This document shows positions 37,993-47,455 of a stretch of 64,000 nucleotides of DNA, in pieces. The DNA comes from Byssothecium circinans. Taxonomy: Eukaryota > Ascomycota > Dothideomycetes > Pleosporales > Massarinaceae. The stretch lies in contig ML977002.1 in assembly GCA_010015675.1 (NCBI GenBank), forward strand, positions 194,778-258,777. The letters run 5' to 3'. Every line of letters starts with the position of its first letter. Position 1 is the stretch's first letter. The notes beneath the pieces are model-generated. The model had not been told where the DNA came from. It saw only the letters and a list, made by a program, of their open reading frames with translations, and did no database searches. The position numbers and the translations under genes are program-made.

Positions 37993-38845
37993 GAATAAGG
38001 CAGGGGAGGGGGAAGGCCGGTTATGGGGAAAGAAAATGAGAATGGTGTATTCATTGGAATAAGGCATGGGAGGCGCGGGCGTTTAGGTAGGAAAATTACG
38101 AACTGTGATTGGATAAGGAGTAGTACTAATATTAGGTTTTAAGAACAGATGAGATGTTTTTTAACTACCATCACCGCCGCCACCACAGGGAAATATACCG
38201 TCCTTTGCGGAAATGCGACATGTTCCCGCATATAGACGGGTGACACGCCGCGTGTCAAATAAAAATACCTGGCGTCGCCGCTGAAATGACCAGGAATGAT
38301 GAGGGGATTATGGCGAATGAACGCAGGCAAAACATGTAAACAGTGAATAGTAGAGCGGTAAGCTAACAGCGGGACGGCTTGTTAAACTATTTAGTTTGAC
38401 AAGCCGATCAAAATAACTAGCATTGCTGAGCTATACTGGTGGTTGAACGAGGAGAGGGGCTGAAAAGACGGCAAGGATAGCGCAGGGCCGCAGAAGGGCG
38501 GGAAACCGTTAAACGGTGATAGTTGATCAGGCTGTTAACAGGTTTCTCCGCCTTTGCGGACAGGATCCATTAGAGCGCCGTCAGGCTAAGTTCCACTAGG
38601 ATAGGATTCCTGATGTGCCTGAGGAGGAGAATAGTGACGATGACAGGATAGAGATGTGAGACGGTTTGCCTGTAGTAGTTAGAATTTCCTTTCTCTCCTC
38701 TTTTCCTTTTGTTTTTCTCTCTCTCTCTCTCTCTCTCTTTCTTATGGAGTTGATTTTTAGTTGTTTCTTTTTAGGCTATAGCTGAGGAGAATTGGTTTGG
38801 TTTGGCTGCAGCATCAGGGGGCGATGCTGTAGGCATGGGAGGTTA
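37993..38845 (+). other. 3' region of the pol-deleted element with hairpin and (CT)n tract
   Basis: No coding frame is supported. It holds a near-perfect inverted repeat CGGCTTGT...ACAAGCCG at 38375-38406 and a (CT)n run at about 38717-38739. A purine-rich GGCATGGGAGG lies just before the 3' LTR. Confidence 0.55.
38717..38739. repeat. (CT)n microsatellite
   Basis: Uninterrupted CT dinucleotides in a pyrimidine-rich stretch. Confidence 0.9.
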
Positions 38846-39067
38846 TGTGCCGTGGCATAGAGTGACCAATAGCTCAACCTATAGTCACGGGGTCAGGTTA
38901 GTATATAGTGGCTAGTTTCAACACCTGCTAGGGACGACGGAACGTTTACCACACTCTTTGTTTAGGACAGAAAAGAATACAATTGCTTAGGCTACCAAAC
39001 ACGCGTTCCCTCTACGAATATCCCATACCGTGAGCTGAATTGGAGTTGTGTGAGCTACGCTGGCTTA
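38846..39067 (+). repeat. 3' LTR of the pol-deleted element (222 bp)
   Basis: The same length as the 5' LTR and differing from it by transitions only as far as I can see. The final CTCA has become CTTA. It is followed by ACAA. Confidence 0.9.
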
Positions 39068-40594
39068 ACAAAAGCTACCTAAATTAGGACTTTAAGGATT
39101 ATTGCAAGGATAACAAGATTATTACGCTTTATATACTAGCGTACTCATCACACATCCTTCAGCCGCTTAATGTAGTATTATTCTCGCTGCTTAAGCGCAA
39201 GTACTCTAAGACTATTTAGAACTTAGCGTGCTAACACGTCTTTTATGTTAATAAGGAAGTGTTCCTACTAGCCTTTAAAGACGCGTTTTTAACTGTATTT
39301 ATAGTTAAGAACTATTAAAAGGCCTTTAAGGTAACAGGGCTAGTCCCTCTAAACGCGTAGGTAGTACTTAATTGCTTTAATGTGCGTATACGTACCCTAC
39401 TAGGACCCCCACTACTAGAGACGCTGTGGCAATTAAGAACTCTAAGTAATACACGCGAATTTAGCTTATAGTTAACACTTATATAAGATTCTATTACTTA
39501 GTCACTATAAACAGCGCGCGGTGGGCTTTCACAGCTTATTAAAGGCACTAAGTTAGTGCTGTAAGGCAGCGTGCTTATAAAGGCGCGCATTAAAGAGCTT
39601 AAAAAGCAACTTGCAGCAGTAACTAAGTAAAAAACACGCAAGCGTAAGTATATTTAGAAGGGTAGCACTATAGAGTATGGTCCTATAGCAGACTAGAACA
39701 GTTCTAAACTATTAGGAACTATTTAGAACTATAAGAGGGTAAGAGTAGAAAGTAAATACAAAGTATAATAACTAGGTGTTCGCCACTATAGCAACTATAG
39801 TAAAGCTAGGTATAACGCGAGAACGTATCAAGTAGATGAAGAGGGTTCTTCTAAGTCAAAGGCTAGTACTTAGTTTATCATATTAAGTAGTAATATAGAC
39901 GATAATAGTGATAAAGTTAAGTAAGTTAGTGTTGCTAAGGAATTCTGCGCGGTTTAGTAGTGCTTTACGTTAGTAGATTACCTAAAGTTCCTTATTATAG
40001 ATTTCTTAGTTTAATTTAGAGCCTAATAATATCTTAATATAAAAAGCTATAGAGTACTATTTTCTATCCTAATACTACTATAAAAAGACTCTAGCTATAA
40101 CTCTATTAGATATGTTAGTTTTAATTTTAGTTAGAAGTTCTAGATTAAAATAATATAAGGTAAGAATAGCTAAAAGTACTTCTTTTAGTACTTTAAAGGC
40201 TTAGTTATAATCTAGAGTCTATTTAAAGGGCACTATAAGACTTTATAAAGTAATAATAAGTTTTACTACTTAAGAGGAGTTAGGAATAAATTATTAATAA
40301 AAACTAGTAAAACAAAAGAAGGATTTTACATAAGTAATAGTAGTTAGTTAGGCTTAATTCTATAGTACTTTAACCTTTCCTAGGTCTACTTCTAAACTAT
40401 AGTTAGTTAGGATATAACTAAGGTACTAGGTGTAGGTTATATAAAATTTAGACTTTAATATATCTACCTATAAACTAGCCTAGTAAAGACGTTTAAGAAC
40501 TAGTTATATATATTAAATATAAGTCTTAAGGTCTTTAGAGTAGATAAAAATATTATTAAGATAGGTAATATAAAAGTTATTAAGATATTCTATA

Positions 40595-41666
40595 ACGTAA
40601 AGTACTACTAAGAGGGCCACACTACTAAGAGAGCTAAAATTGCTTAGCAAGGAAAATCAAAGAGTATTATCTTAATAATAAAGCTAAACCTTAATATTTT
40701 CTTTTAAAATTTTGAACCTAGATAGATACATATATAATCTAATAGCTATTAAATTTTTATAGCCTTGGCTTACGTAATAAAATAGTTATTAACCTATAAA
40801 GTACTAGTAGCTAAAATCTACCTTATACTATAGATTAATAGCTAAATATTAGTAATATACTATATAACTTTAAAGACTTACTTATTAGTATATTAGTTAG
40901 TAGCTATTAAGTTATTATAGCGTGCAGCCTAGATTTAACACTATAATAGTAAGTATAAGGTAAGAGACAAAAAAAAATAGAAAACCTTCTAAATAAAGTT
41001 ATATATATTAGATATCTCTACTTTCTTCTTAGGAGGGAGATAATATATACTAAATAAAGCTATATATAAGTTTAAAGTAAGTAAATACCTCTAAAACTAA
41101 AAGATCTAGCCTAGTAAGTATAGGTTTTTATAAAAATGCTAATACTGCCTTATAATATAGCTTATATAAGCTATTTTCTTATAGCTAACTATGTATATTA
41201 CTACTATATATATATATAAAGTTTATTAAAAGAAAGGAAGTAAGAATATCTAGCTAGATAAAATATTTAATTATATTTTTCTAATTTTAAGAATCTTTAC
41301 TCTCCCTACGCTAATTCTCTAATAGGTCTAGGCTGCACGCTACAACTTTAGTACTAATAGGTGTATTATATATATATAAAGTAGCTCTAAAGTTATTATA
41401 ACTTATTTAGCTAGTTTAGTAGGTATTTATACGCTATATACTAGAAGTAGCCTAGTATTCTCTATACCTATATAGCTTACTAAGCTATTAGAAATCCTAG
41501 AATATTTTTTTATAATCCTTTTTATCTATATTATATATATCTATATTTAAAATTTCAGCTTTATAGCTCTAGTATTTAAATTGTTATTAAAGGTTACTCT
41601 TTGATTTTCCTTGCCAAGCAATTTTGGCCCTTTCAGTGGTTTGGCCCCTTCGGTGGTGCTTTACGT
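40595..41666. mobile_element. Non-autonomous TIR element, copy 2 (1072 bp)
   Basis: TA-flanked ends ACGTAAAG... with subterminal boxes of an AGGGGCC/AGGGCC type. The left boxes are RIP-changed, while the right ones (about 41630-41666) remain clean. The body matches copy 1, including the inner pair TTATAGCGTGCAGCCTAG (40915-40932) and its near-complement (41328-41345). No coding frame. Confidence 0.8.
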
Positions 41667-41887
41667 TACCCTACTTAGGAGCAATCCTGCTAGAGGATAT
41701 ATTTACTAGTTACCTGACCTCCCTTCGGCCCCGCCGGGGCCCGAAGGACCCAAGGTCGTGACACCTTCTTGCTAAGCAAGCATCACGTTTGTTGGTTGAG
41801 GCATTTTATGATGAGTGTGGTGTTAGTGTTACAAAGGAAACGTGGCCGCTTTGATGGTGCTTTACGTTAGTAATCTAGATTACTATA
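41667..41887. other. Spacer between two TIR elements with GC-rich hairpin and a Fot1 end
   Basis: It contains a near-palindrome around CCTTCGGCCCCG/CGGGGCCCGAAGG (41722-41747) and the palindrome CTTGCTAAGCAAG (41768-41780). A truncated Fot1 N-terminal end, whose box is GTGGCCGC, stops at 41867 before TA. Confidence 0.55.
41795..41867 (-). mobile_element. Truncated Fot1/pogo end with GGCCGC-type subterminal box
   Basis: Resembles the N-terminal ends of Fot1-A and -G (minus strand) down to ...GTGCTTTACGT, but carries GTGGCCGCTTT instead of the AACCGC box, the type used by TIR copy 1. Confidence 0.5.
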
Positions 41888-42971
41888 ACGTAAAGCACCA
41901 CCGAACCGCCCACACCACCGAACCGCCCACACCACCGAACCGCTCAAAAGCTTGGCATTGGAAAATCAAAACAGGATATCTTAATAACAAAGCTAAACCT
42001 TAATATTTTCTTTTGAAATTTTAAACCTAGATAGATATATATATAATCTAATAGCTATTAAAATTTTATAGCTATAGCTTACGTAATAAAATAGTTATTA
42101 GTAAAAGAAGAAATCTTAGGTAAAACCTACCTTTACCTATAGATTAATAGCTAAACGTTACTAATAGGCTATATAACTTTTAGGACATAGTTATTAGTAT
42201 ATTAGTTAGTAGCTATTACGTTATTATAGCGTGCAGCCTAGATTTAACGCTATTGTAGTAGGTGTAAGGTAGAGGGTAAGAAAAAATAAAAAACCTTCTA
42301 AATAAAGTACTATATATTAGAAACCTATAGTTCCTTCTATAAGAGGGATATAGTATATACTAAATAAAGCTATATAAGCTTAAAGTAAGTAATTACCTCT
42401 AAAACTAAAGGATCTAGCTTAGGAAGTGTAGGTTTTTAGAAAATTTAGACACTACCATATTATAAAGCTTATATAAGCTAATTTCTAGTAGCTTACTATT
42501 TATATTACTTCTATATATATATATAAAAGATATCTATAGGCTATAAGTAATAATATCTAGTTAAATAAAAAGTTTTATTATATATTTCTAATTTTAGGTA
42601 TCTCTACCCTCCCTACGCTAATTCTCTAATAGGTCTAGGCTGCACGCTATAATAACTTAATAGCTACTAACTAATATACTAATAACTATGTCCTAAAAGT
42701 TATATAGCCTATTAGTAACGTTTAGCTATTAATCTATAGGTAAAGGTAGGTTTTACCTAAGATTTCTTCTTTTACTAATAACTATTTTATTACGTAAGAT
42801 ATAGCTATAAAATTTTAATAGCTATTAGATTATATATATACCTATCTAGGTTTCAAATGTCAAAAGAAAATATTAAGGTTTAGCTTTGTTATTAAGATAT
42901 CCTGTTTTGATTTTCCAATGCCAAGCTTTTGAGCGGTTCGGTGGTGTGGGCGGTTCGGTGGTGCTTTACGT
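41888..42971. mobile_element. TIR element copy 3 with 340-bp inverted arms (1084 bp)
   Basis: TA-flanked ends ACGTAAAGCACCACCGAACC. The left arm 41888-42240 (353 bp) and right arm 42635-42971 (337 bp) are inverted copies. They differ in length by one 16-bp subterminal unit: three CACCGAACCGCCCACA-like boxes on the left, two on the right. The core is framed by the same TTATAGCGTGCAGCCTAG pair as copies 1 and 2. RIP is slight at the outer ends. No coding frame. Confidence 0.85.
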
Positions 42972-43604
42972 TATAGTAAGTGCCCATCACCGACTGACGG
43001 TTAGGTAAAGCGGGAGCTGTGCGCTTATCTTCCAAACGACACCCTTGATCCTCGCCCAATTTCTTATTATTGAGGACTGCACAGTAGCTCAGCTACAGCT
43101 CGAGCTCGCATCCTTACAAACCCTGTGAAACGGCGGCCGGCTGACGCTGTGATCACAGCTGAGAGAGGTGATGCGGGGTACGTACAACGGTGTGCAAGTT
43201 GGGGGCGATTATGACCGACCCGGGGTACAGATACGACTTCCAAAGTAAGAAACCGGTCACATAACGATGATAGGGGCCGAACGGATCAATAATTGGCTCA
43301 GGGAATGTATTGAAGCTCGCTTGCTTGTAGTTGCCCGCTGAATCTACTTGTCGTACGCCGAACAGACCATCAGACCCCGAAGAATGAAACAATAACTCCG
43401 TGCTATGCTCTGGGGGGCATCATAATAGGCAATGTAGGTATCGTTGAAAGGCTGCAGAATTGAAGCTCAAAAGAGTAGCGAACGGTCTACGAAGTAATGG
43501 CAATGGTATCATTCGGGAGTGACGAGTTCGAACCGGTATAGAGGAGCGTGGATGCGATCAGTCGATCGTCTCAACGTAGTTACTACGGTTATTAGCAATG
43601 GTGT
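42972..43604. other. Gene-side boundary of the repeat block, no supported gene
   Basis: Normal composition resumes at once after the TIR element. A 79-codon minus frame at 43153-43392 has no recognised motif and no clear neighbours, and may be accidental. The rest is probably 3' flank of the next gene. Confidence 0.4.
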
Positions 43605-45016
43605 TCAGGTTTTAAGGTAATGAACGTGCCTTGGGAATATGCCCTCCCGATCACCCACCCGGCCAGTCCACCAATCCGTCTCGTTTTCAGTCTTCTTGAT
43701 GATTGTAATGACCTCGCCCTTTTTGAATCCTAGATCTCCAGGCTGGTCCGCATCGAATGTGAACTTGGCAATCGCTTGCCCCGGGCCCGCACTCGCTTTC
43801 TTAGGGAAATTGGGTTTCGGTGCTGTAGGTCTGCTTGGCTTGCCGTAGAAATCATCCCCGAATCCGGATCCTCGGTTGCTGCGGCTGTCGAACTGGTCAA
43901 AGGTCTCGTTGGGGTTGGCGCGGGTGGAGAAGGAGCGACTGATGCCTCCCGCCGAGTGAGGCTGTCGGTCATAGACATCATCCTGCCAGGTACTAGCTCG
44001 GCTAGGTCTGTCGCGGTAGACGTAGTCATCATCGGCAGCGCCCATCGAGCCTGTGCGGCTTGTCCTCACGCCCTCCCCCATTGCCGAGCCTCTCCTACCC
44101 TGCCAAACTACGTTGTCGTGCGCATCGTCGTATACGGGGATGTCGTTGTACATGGCGTCGTTGGCCGGGTTGGCACCTGCAACGCCCGCAAACACCCTAG
44201 AGTTCAGAACGCGCATCAGAGGCTCTGCGGCGGGCGGTGGTTTTACATGGCCGCTGAGCAGTTCGCGTGCCGTCCATCGCCTGCCGTATAGCTTCTCGTT
44301 GGCGTCTCTCCGCTCAATCATGCCGCCGCCCTCCAGACTGACGCCGGCAAACAATCCCTTTGTCTTGCTGTAGCTGAAGATGCCCGCCACGCTCTTCAGG
44401 CTCGCGGCGCCGGCTGCTTCCGCGTTCCGTCCCACGGGTCCCGCAGCTATCGAGACATTGCCTCCAAAGGTCAGCGACCCAGCCTGCGCAAATGTCTTGA
44501 CCGCGTTCGCGTCATTGAGGATGAACACAAAGTCCGTGAGCTCAAAGCCAATCTGCCCTCCAAACCCAGCGCCCAGCGAGCCGACAGCCGAGGGGGCACT
44601 CCACGAACCGTCAGCGAGACGGGCGACGACGATACCGGATCCGAAACGCGCGGTGCCCAGGAACCCGGCTTTGAAGACGGTGAGAATGGCAAGACCCTAC
44701 ATGTTTCGAAACATTAGCATCGCGCGTTTGGATGGGTGATAGTATAGAGCGGTGCCGAACTATCTGCGTGCACACGCGGATACAGAAGCAGAACTCACCT
44801 TTGCGTTTGCGAGAATCTGCGGCGGGATGATCTTATCGGGCCCAAATGATTGCCGCGGGTCTACGAAGGACGTTAAGATCTTGCCGGCCTTGTTGCACTC
44901 GCCTGTCAAGCCGTTAGCGACGTCATGTTTCGACTGTGGCGTGTCTGTCTAGAAAGCGGGGCGGACTTGCTCTTCATGGACGAGGGCAGCGGGTTGTTGA
45001 GGGAGAAGGGAGGCAT
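43605..45016 (-). CDS. SYLF (DUF500) and SH3 domain protein, YSC84/LSB3-like
   Basis: Three minus-strand exons, 44971-45016, 44799-44902 and 43605-44696, give 413 residues. The lipid-binding SYLF domain fills about residues 1-220 (KAGKILTSFVDP, FGPDKIIPPQILANAKG, LEGGGMIERR). A low-complexity linker follows, then a C-terminal SH3 domain at about 358-413 (AIAKFTFDADQPGDLGFKKG, WWTGRVGDREGIFP). In yeast, such proteins bind phosphoinositides and actin at endocytic patches. Intron 1 (44903-44970) must use a GC-AG pair, donor A|GCAAGT, to keep the conserved MKSEC..K frame; its acceptor TTGACAG and branch GCTAACG are good. Intron 2 (44697-44798) has GTGAGT and ATGTAG. Identification is strong; the exact exon-1 structure rests on family pattern. 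Confidence 0.9.
44903..44970 (-). other. GC-AG intron in the SYLF-SH3 gene
   Basis: 68 nt; donor A|GCAAGT, branch GCTAACG, acceptor TTGACAG. No GT donor here gives both the right frame and a realistic length. Confidence 0.7.
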
Positions 45017-45267
45017 CTTGGATGTGTTTCGGCGTGTATAGGAAACGAAGGCGCAGGTGTACAGGTGCGGCGCAGATTATTGAGCGGTGGGTCGGGGAGA
45101 AAGCTCAAGGCCGTCTCCTCGAGGAAGCTGCCATGACGTGGAGGGTCTGCGGCTGTGCACCGAACGGCAAACGCGCCCAGCCTCGCCATTACCAAGACGC
45201 GCAACCACTCTGCACTCGAAATTATTTTTCTATTCATACCCGTATACGACTTGAAGAAAGCCTCAGA

Positions 45268-45910
45268 CTAGCCACTTCCCATCGTGTAGTCCTTGACGTT
45301 CAGCTCGCGATTCCCGCCCTTGTCAATCATCTCCTCAAGCAGCTCCTCTTGCTTCATCATCCAACGTCTCAACCACGCCACTACCAAGGCCCCAAGGTCC
45401 TGCAATGGTATCGGAGATGAGGTCTAACAGAGGGCTTCTAAGAGAGAGAGCCGTCCCAGCCATGGCCGGCGTCAGCAGGTTCCGGTTGCGACAGAAATGA
45501 TTGTAGACCTGCGGTATGGCGAAGTCGTGAAACTTCTCCACGTCAAGCGCCGCCCAAGACTAGCGGCGAACATGGCTCCTTGCACCTTCCAGTCAGGATC
45601 ATGCTGTCTGTCACCGGGTTCGTCGCCTGCGCGCGTTTCGAGATTCTCAATTGCTCTTCCAGTTCACAGGCAGACCGCGATCGCGCCAGCCTCTAGTGAA
45701 AGTGAACTCAACAAGGAGGGGAAACGCGCCCCCATGAGCGACTGTGGGGTCAACGAGATTTTTGACATGAACCGTGTCTGGCGCGTCTTCGAAGATGTCG
45801 GCGTGTTCACGGAGAAGCTCGCGTGGTAGTGTCCGTGTGGTCCGGACTGAACTGAAGAAGGTGACTGCAATGGTCTTTGGCTTCGTCAGGAGGCTGTTGT
45901 TAGCAGCCAT
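45268..45910 (-). CDS. Possible small gene of uncertain structure, or a decayed gene
   Basis: Four protein-like open segments follow each other on the minus strand in changing frames. Segment one is from ATG 45910 (MAANNSLLTKPKTIAVTF...). A second, at about 45665-45560, includes DPDWKVQGAMFAASLG. A third, at about 45555-45340, includes VEKFHDFAIPQVYNHFC. The last, to TAG 45268, includes MMKQEELLEEMIDKGGNREL. ATTGCAG just before the last is a good acceptor, but no GTRAGT-type donor is visible, so either weak splice sites are used or frameshifts have broken the gene. It lies 251 bp upstream of the SYLF-SH3 start, same strand. I do not recognise the family; the mitochondria-like N-terminus (basic, hydroxylated) is only a hint. 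Confidence 0.4.
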
Positions 45911-46150
45911 GGAACGTTTAGGGAAAGCGCCTGCGATCTGCTTTCCACTCTATAATACCTTTAGTAATGCCGGTATCTTTGGCCACTGTGTGCGTGTCGG
46001 TCATGTGGATGGGTGACAGTGATGGATGATGTTTGCGTGCACATGGAACGAGTCCTGGAGGGGCACATACTACGCAGCATGAGGTTCGGAGCACGTGCTC
46101 AAGTAAGGAGAAGCGCCTGCTCTTATCACGACGAAAAAGGACTCTATTTA

Positions 46151-47455
46151 CTACCTTAGCCACCCCTCAGGACCGCTCTCATAGCGATCTTCCCGAAATA
46201 TTTGACACTTTTGCTCTCCGTTCTCTTCCGTCCAAGCTCGGAACATACCGCCGCAGTTGTAGTCGAACACGACTGTTCCTTCGGTGCCGACGAGCTCGAT
46301 GCCAATGAGACCTCCGGTGCCTTCGTGGGTGTGACCCCATCTTTCGCCTGCCGACTTTTGTAGTTGTCCATTAGGGCCAGCCATCCAGTGTACGGAATCG
46401 GAGAGCGATGTTGAAGTGAAGCGGGACTTGTTTGCTGTTGTATTGGCGACGGCCAGACGAAGAAAGCTGTCACCATTTCCTGTACCAGACATTCCTACGG
46501 CGTGGCGAACAGGTTTACCTTTCTCGTTGTAGCAATCTAAACTGTCTACTTGCTCACGTAGTGGAGCGTTCGACGCCATTACAGGTAGACAGTCGCTCAG
46601 CAAGCTGCCGATGTTCCCTCTAGATAGCTTATCGAGAGGTGTGGGCGCACTCGGCCGATAAACCATACCATGCTTAATAGATAGAGCCTCCTCAAACCAC
46701 TCCCCTGCCCAGAAGCCGGCACCTATGGTAGGTGTATCGCCAACGCGGCCGGGTACTTTGTTCGTCAAGCCTCCAGTGGAAGTGGCAGCGCAGATAGTCC
46801 CAAAACTGTCCAGAACGACAGCGCCACACGTTCCGAGAGGGATATAGTTGTTTTTCTCCCAGTCACTCATTTCATCCTCCTTCAGTCCTTGTTGCTCTCT
46901 CTCCCTATCCTCTTTCAAACCTCGCTGATGCTCATCCCATCTCTGCTGCGTAAAGTAGTAACTCGGTTGCACCATTTCCAGCCCCCATTTCTCCGCTAAG
47001 GCTTCGACAAATTCACCGCTGTACTGGCAGTGGTCTTGCGAGCCATCACCACCATCTTCCTCGCCCTTGATTAACAGATGTCTTGCTAGCTTGATGGGAT
47101 TCTTGACGTGCTGAAGCAACATGCAACCCACGCCTCGCTTTCGGTAACCATTCGATATCATGATGCTACATTCTAGTTCGTTCTTCCCTTCGCGAGTGAA
47201 TACGGCACCCTTTGCAGAGTTGTAGAGTGGGTCATCCTCTAGTAGAGATACGGCGTACGTGGCCGCATCGAGAGCTGAAGTGCCTGGTTGGGATAGATAG
47301 TCGGCTGCAGACGCGAGAATTCGCCTAAGGGAGACCTGGTATGCGTCGTATCTTTCTTTCGAGATAGATTGTCTTGTGATGTTACCTGCCCCTCCATGAA
47401 TGATGATTCTAGGGGTGATTGTGGCTCCAGGTACGATGCTTTTGCGGTCCATCAT
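46151..47455 (-). CDS. Threonine-type (Ntn-hydrolase) L-asparaginase / isoaspartyl peptidase
   Basis: A single exon of 434 residues. The N-terminal PRIIIHGGAGN (15-25) opens the Asparaginase_2 fold. The nucleophile should be Thr209 in LGTCGAVVLD, where the precursor self-cleaves into two chains. TSTGGLTNKVPGRVGDTP (225-242) and the GTGNGD motif form the substrate pocket. An insertion rich in Glu/Lys/Arg (about 170-203) precedes the cleavage site, as is common in fungal members. The enzyme hydrolyses L-asparagine or beta-aspartyl peptides in the cytosol. The open frame extends 34 codons further upstream without an ATG, so the ATG at 47455 (MMDRKS) is chosen. It is divergent from the HET gene across 245 bp. 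Substrate preference cannot be read from the sequence. Confidence 0.88.
   Translation of the reverse strand: MMDRKSIVPGATITPRIIIHGGAGNITRQSISKERYDAYQVSLRRILASAADYLSQPGTSALDAATYAVSLLEDDPLYNSAKGAVFTREGKNELECSIMISNGYRKRGVGCMLLQHVKNPIKLARHLLIKGEEDGGDGSQDHCQYSGEFVEALAEKWGLEMVQPSYYFTQQRWDEHQRGLKEDREREQQGLKEDEMSDWEKNNYIPLGTCGAVVLDSFGTICAATSTGGLTNKVPGRVGDTPTIGAGFWAGEWFEEALSIKHGMVYRPSAPTPLDKLSRGNIGSLLSDCLPVMASNAPLREQVDSLDCYNEKGKPVRHAVGMSGTGNGDSFLRLAVANTTANKSRFTSTSLSDSVHWMAGPNGQLQKSAGERWGHTHEGTGGLIGIELVGTEGTVVFDYNCGGMFRAWTEENGEQKCQIFREDRYESGPEGWLR

Larger units (their letters stand above)
34223..39067 (+). mobile_element. Internally deleted Ty3/gypsy-like LTR element (4845 bp), lightly RIP-mutated
   Basis: Two 222-bp LTRs (TGTGCCGTGG...CTGGCTCA; the 3' copy ends CTTA) with ACAA duplicated outside (34219-34222, 39068-39071). 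The layout is LTR, leader with a stem-loop array, single-frame Gag, then straight to the integrase C-terminal GPF region, with RT, RNase H and integrase core missing. About ten LTR differences are visible, all transitions. Its GC content is far higher than its surroundings, so it is a late arrival in Fot1-G. Spread would need enzymes from an intact relative (inference). Confidence 0.9.
25818..39970 (+). mobile_element. Fot1/pogo transposon G, split twice by LTR retrotransposons
   Basis: The ends ACGTAAAGCACTACTAAACC (25818) and complement (39970) are flanked by TA. The three pieces, 25818-26368, 33839-34222 and 39072-39970, join to about 1834 bp of plus-strand Fot1 transposase. They include the GVISSIKVVTS-like region (near 33880) and the DDE block (39070-39200). 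The insertions are the chromodomain gypsy element and the pol-deleted LTR element. RIP here is moderate; the third piece keeps many CpG-containing stretches. No open frame survives. Confidence 0.85.
22102..40594 (-). mobile_element. Ty3/gypsy element 2 (3' part), host of the nested insertions
   Basis: The minus strand reads RT/RNase H (40594 to 39973), then across the Fot1-G nest into the rest of RNase H (25815 to 25649), across a solo LTR, then integrase (about 25490 to 23700, with a STAYxxETxxQT-like motif at 24608-24645), and a 3' LTR at 22102-22449 preceded by a purine tract. RNase H keeps the YT(D/N)..SLEYF pattern across the 14-kb insertion, so all this is one element. The 5' part is lost at TIR copy 2 (40595). 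All frames carry TAG/TAA stops; it is among the most RIP-damaged elements here. Confidence 0.75.

Noticed and set aside
43153..43392. 79-codon minus gene beside the TIR element
   Set aside because: The peptide looks plausible but has no recognisable domain and no splice partners; left as unsupported.
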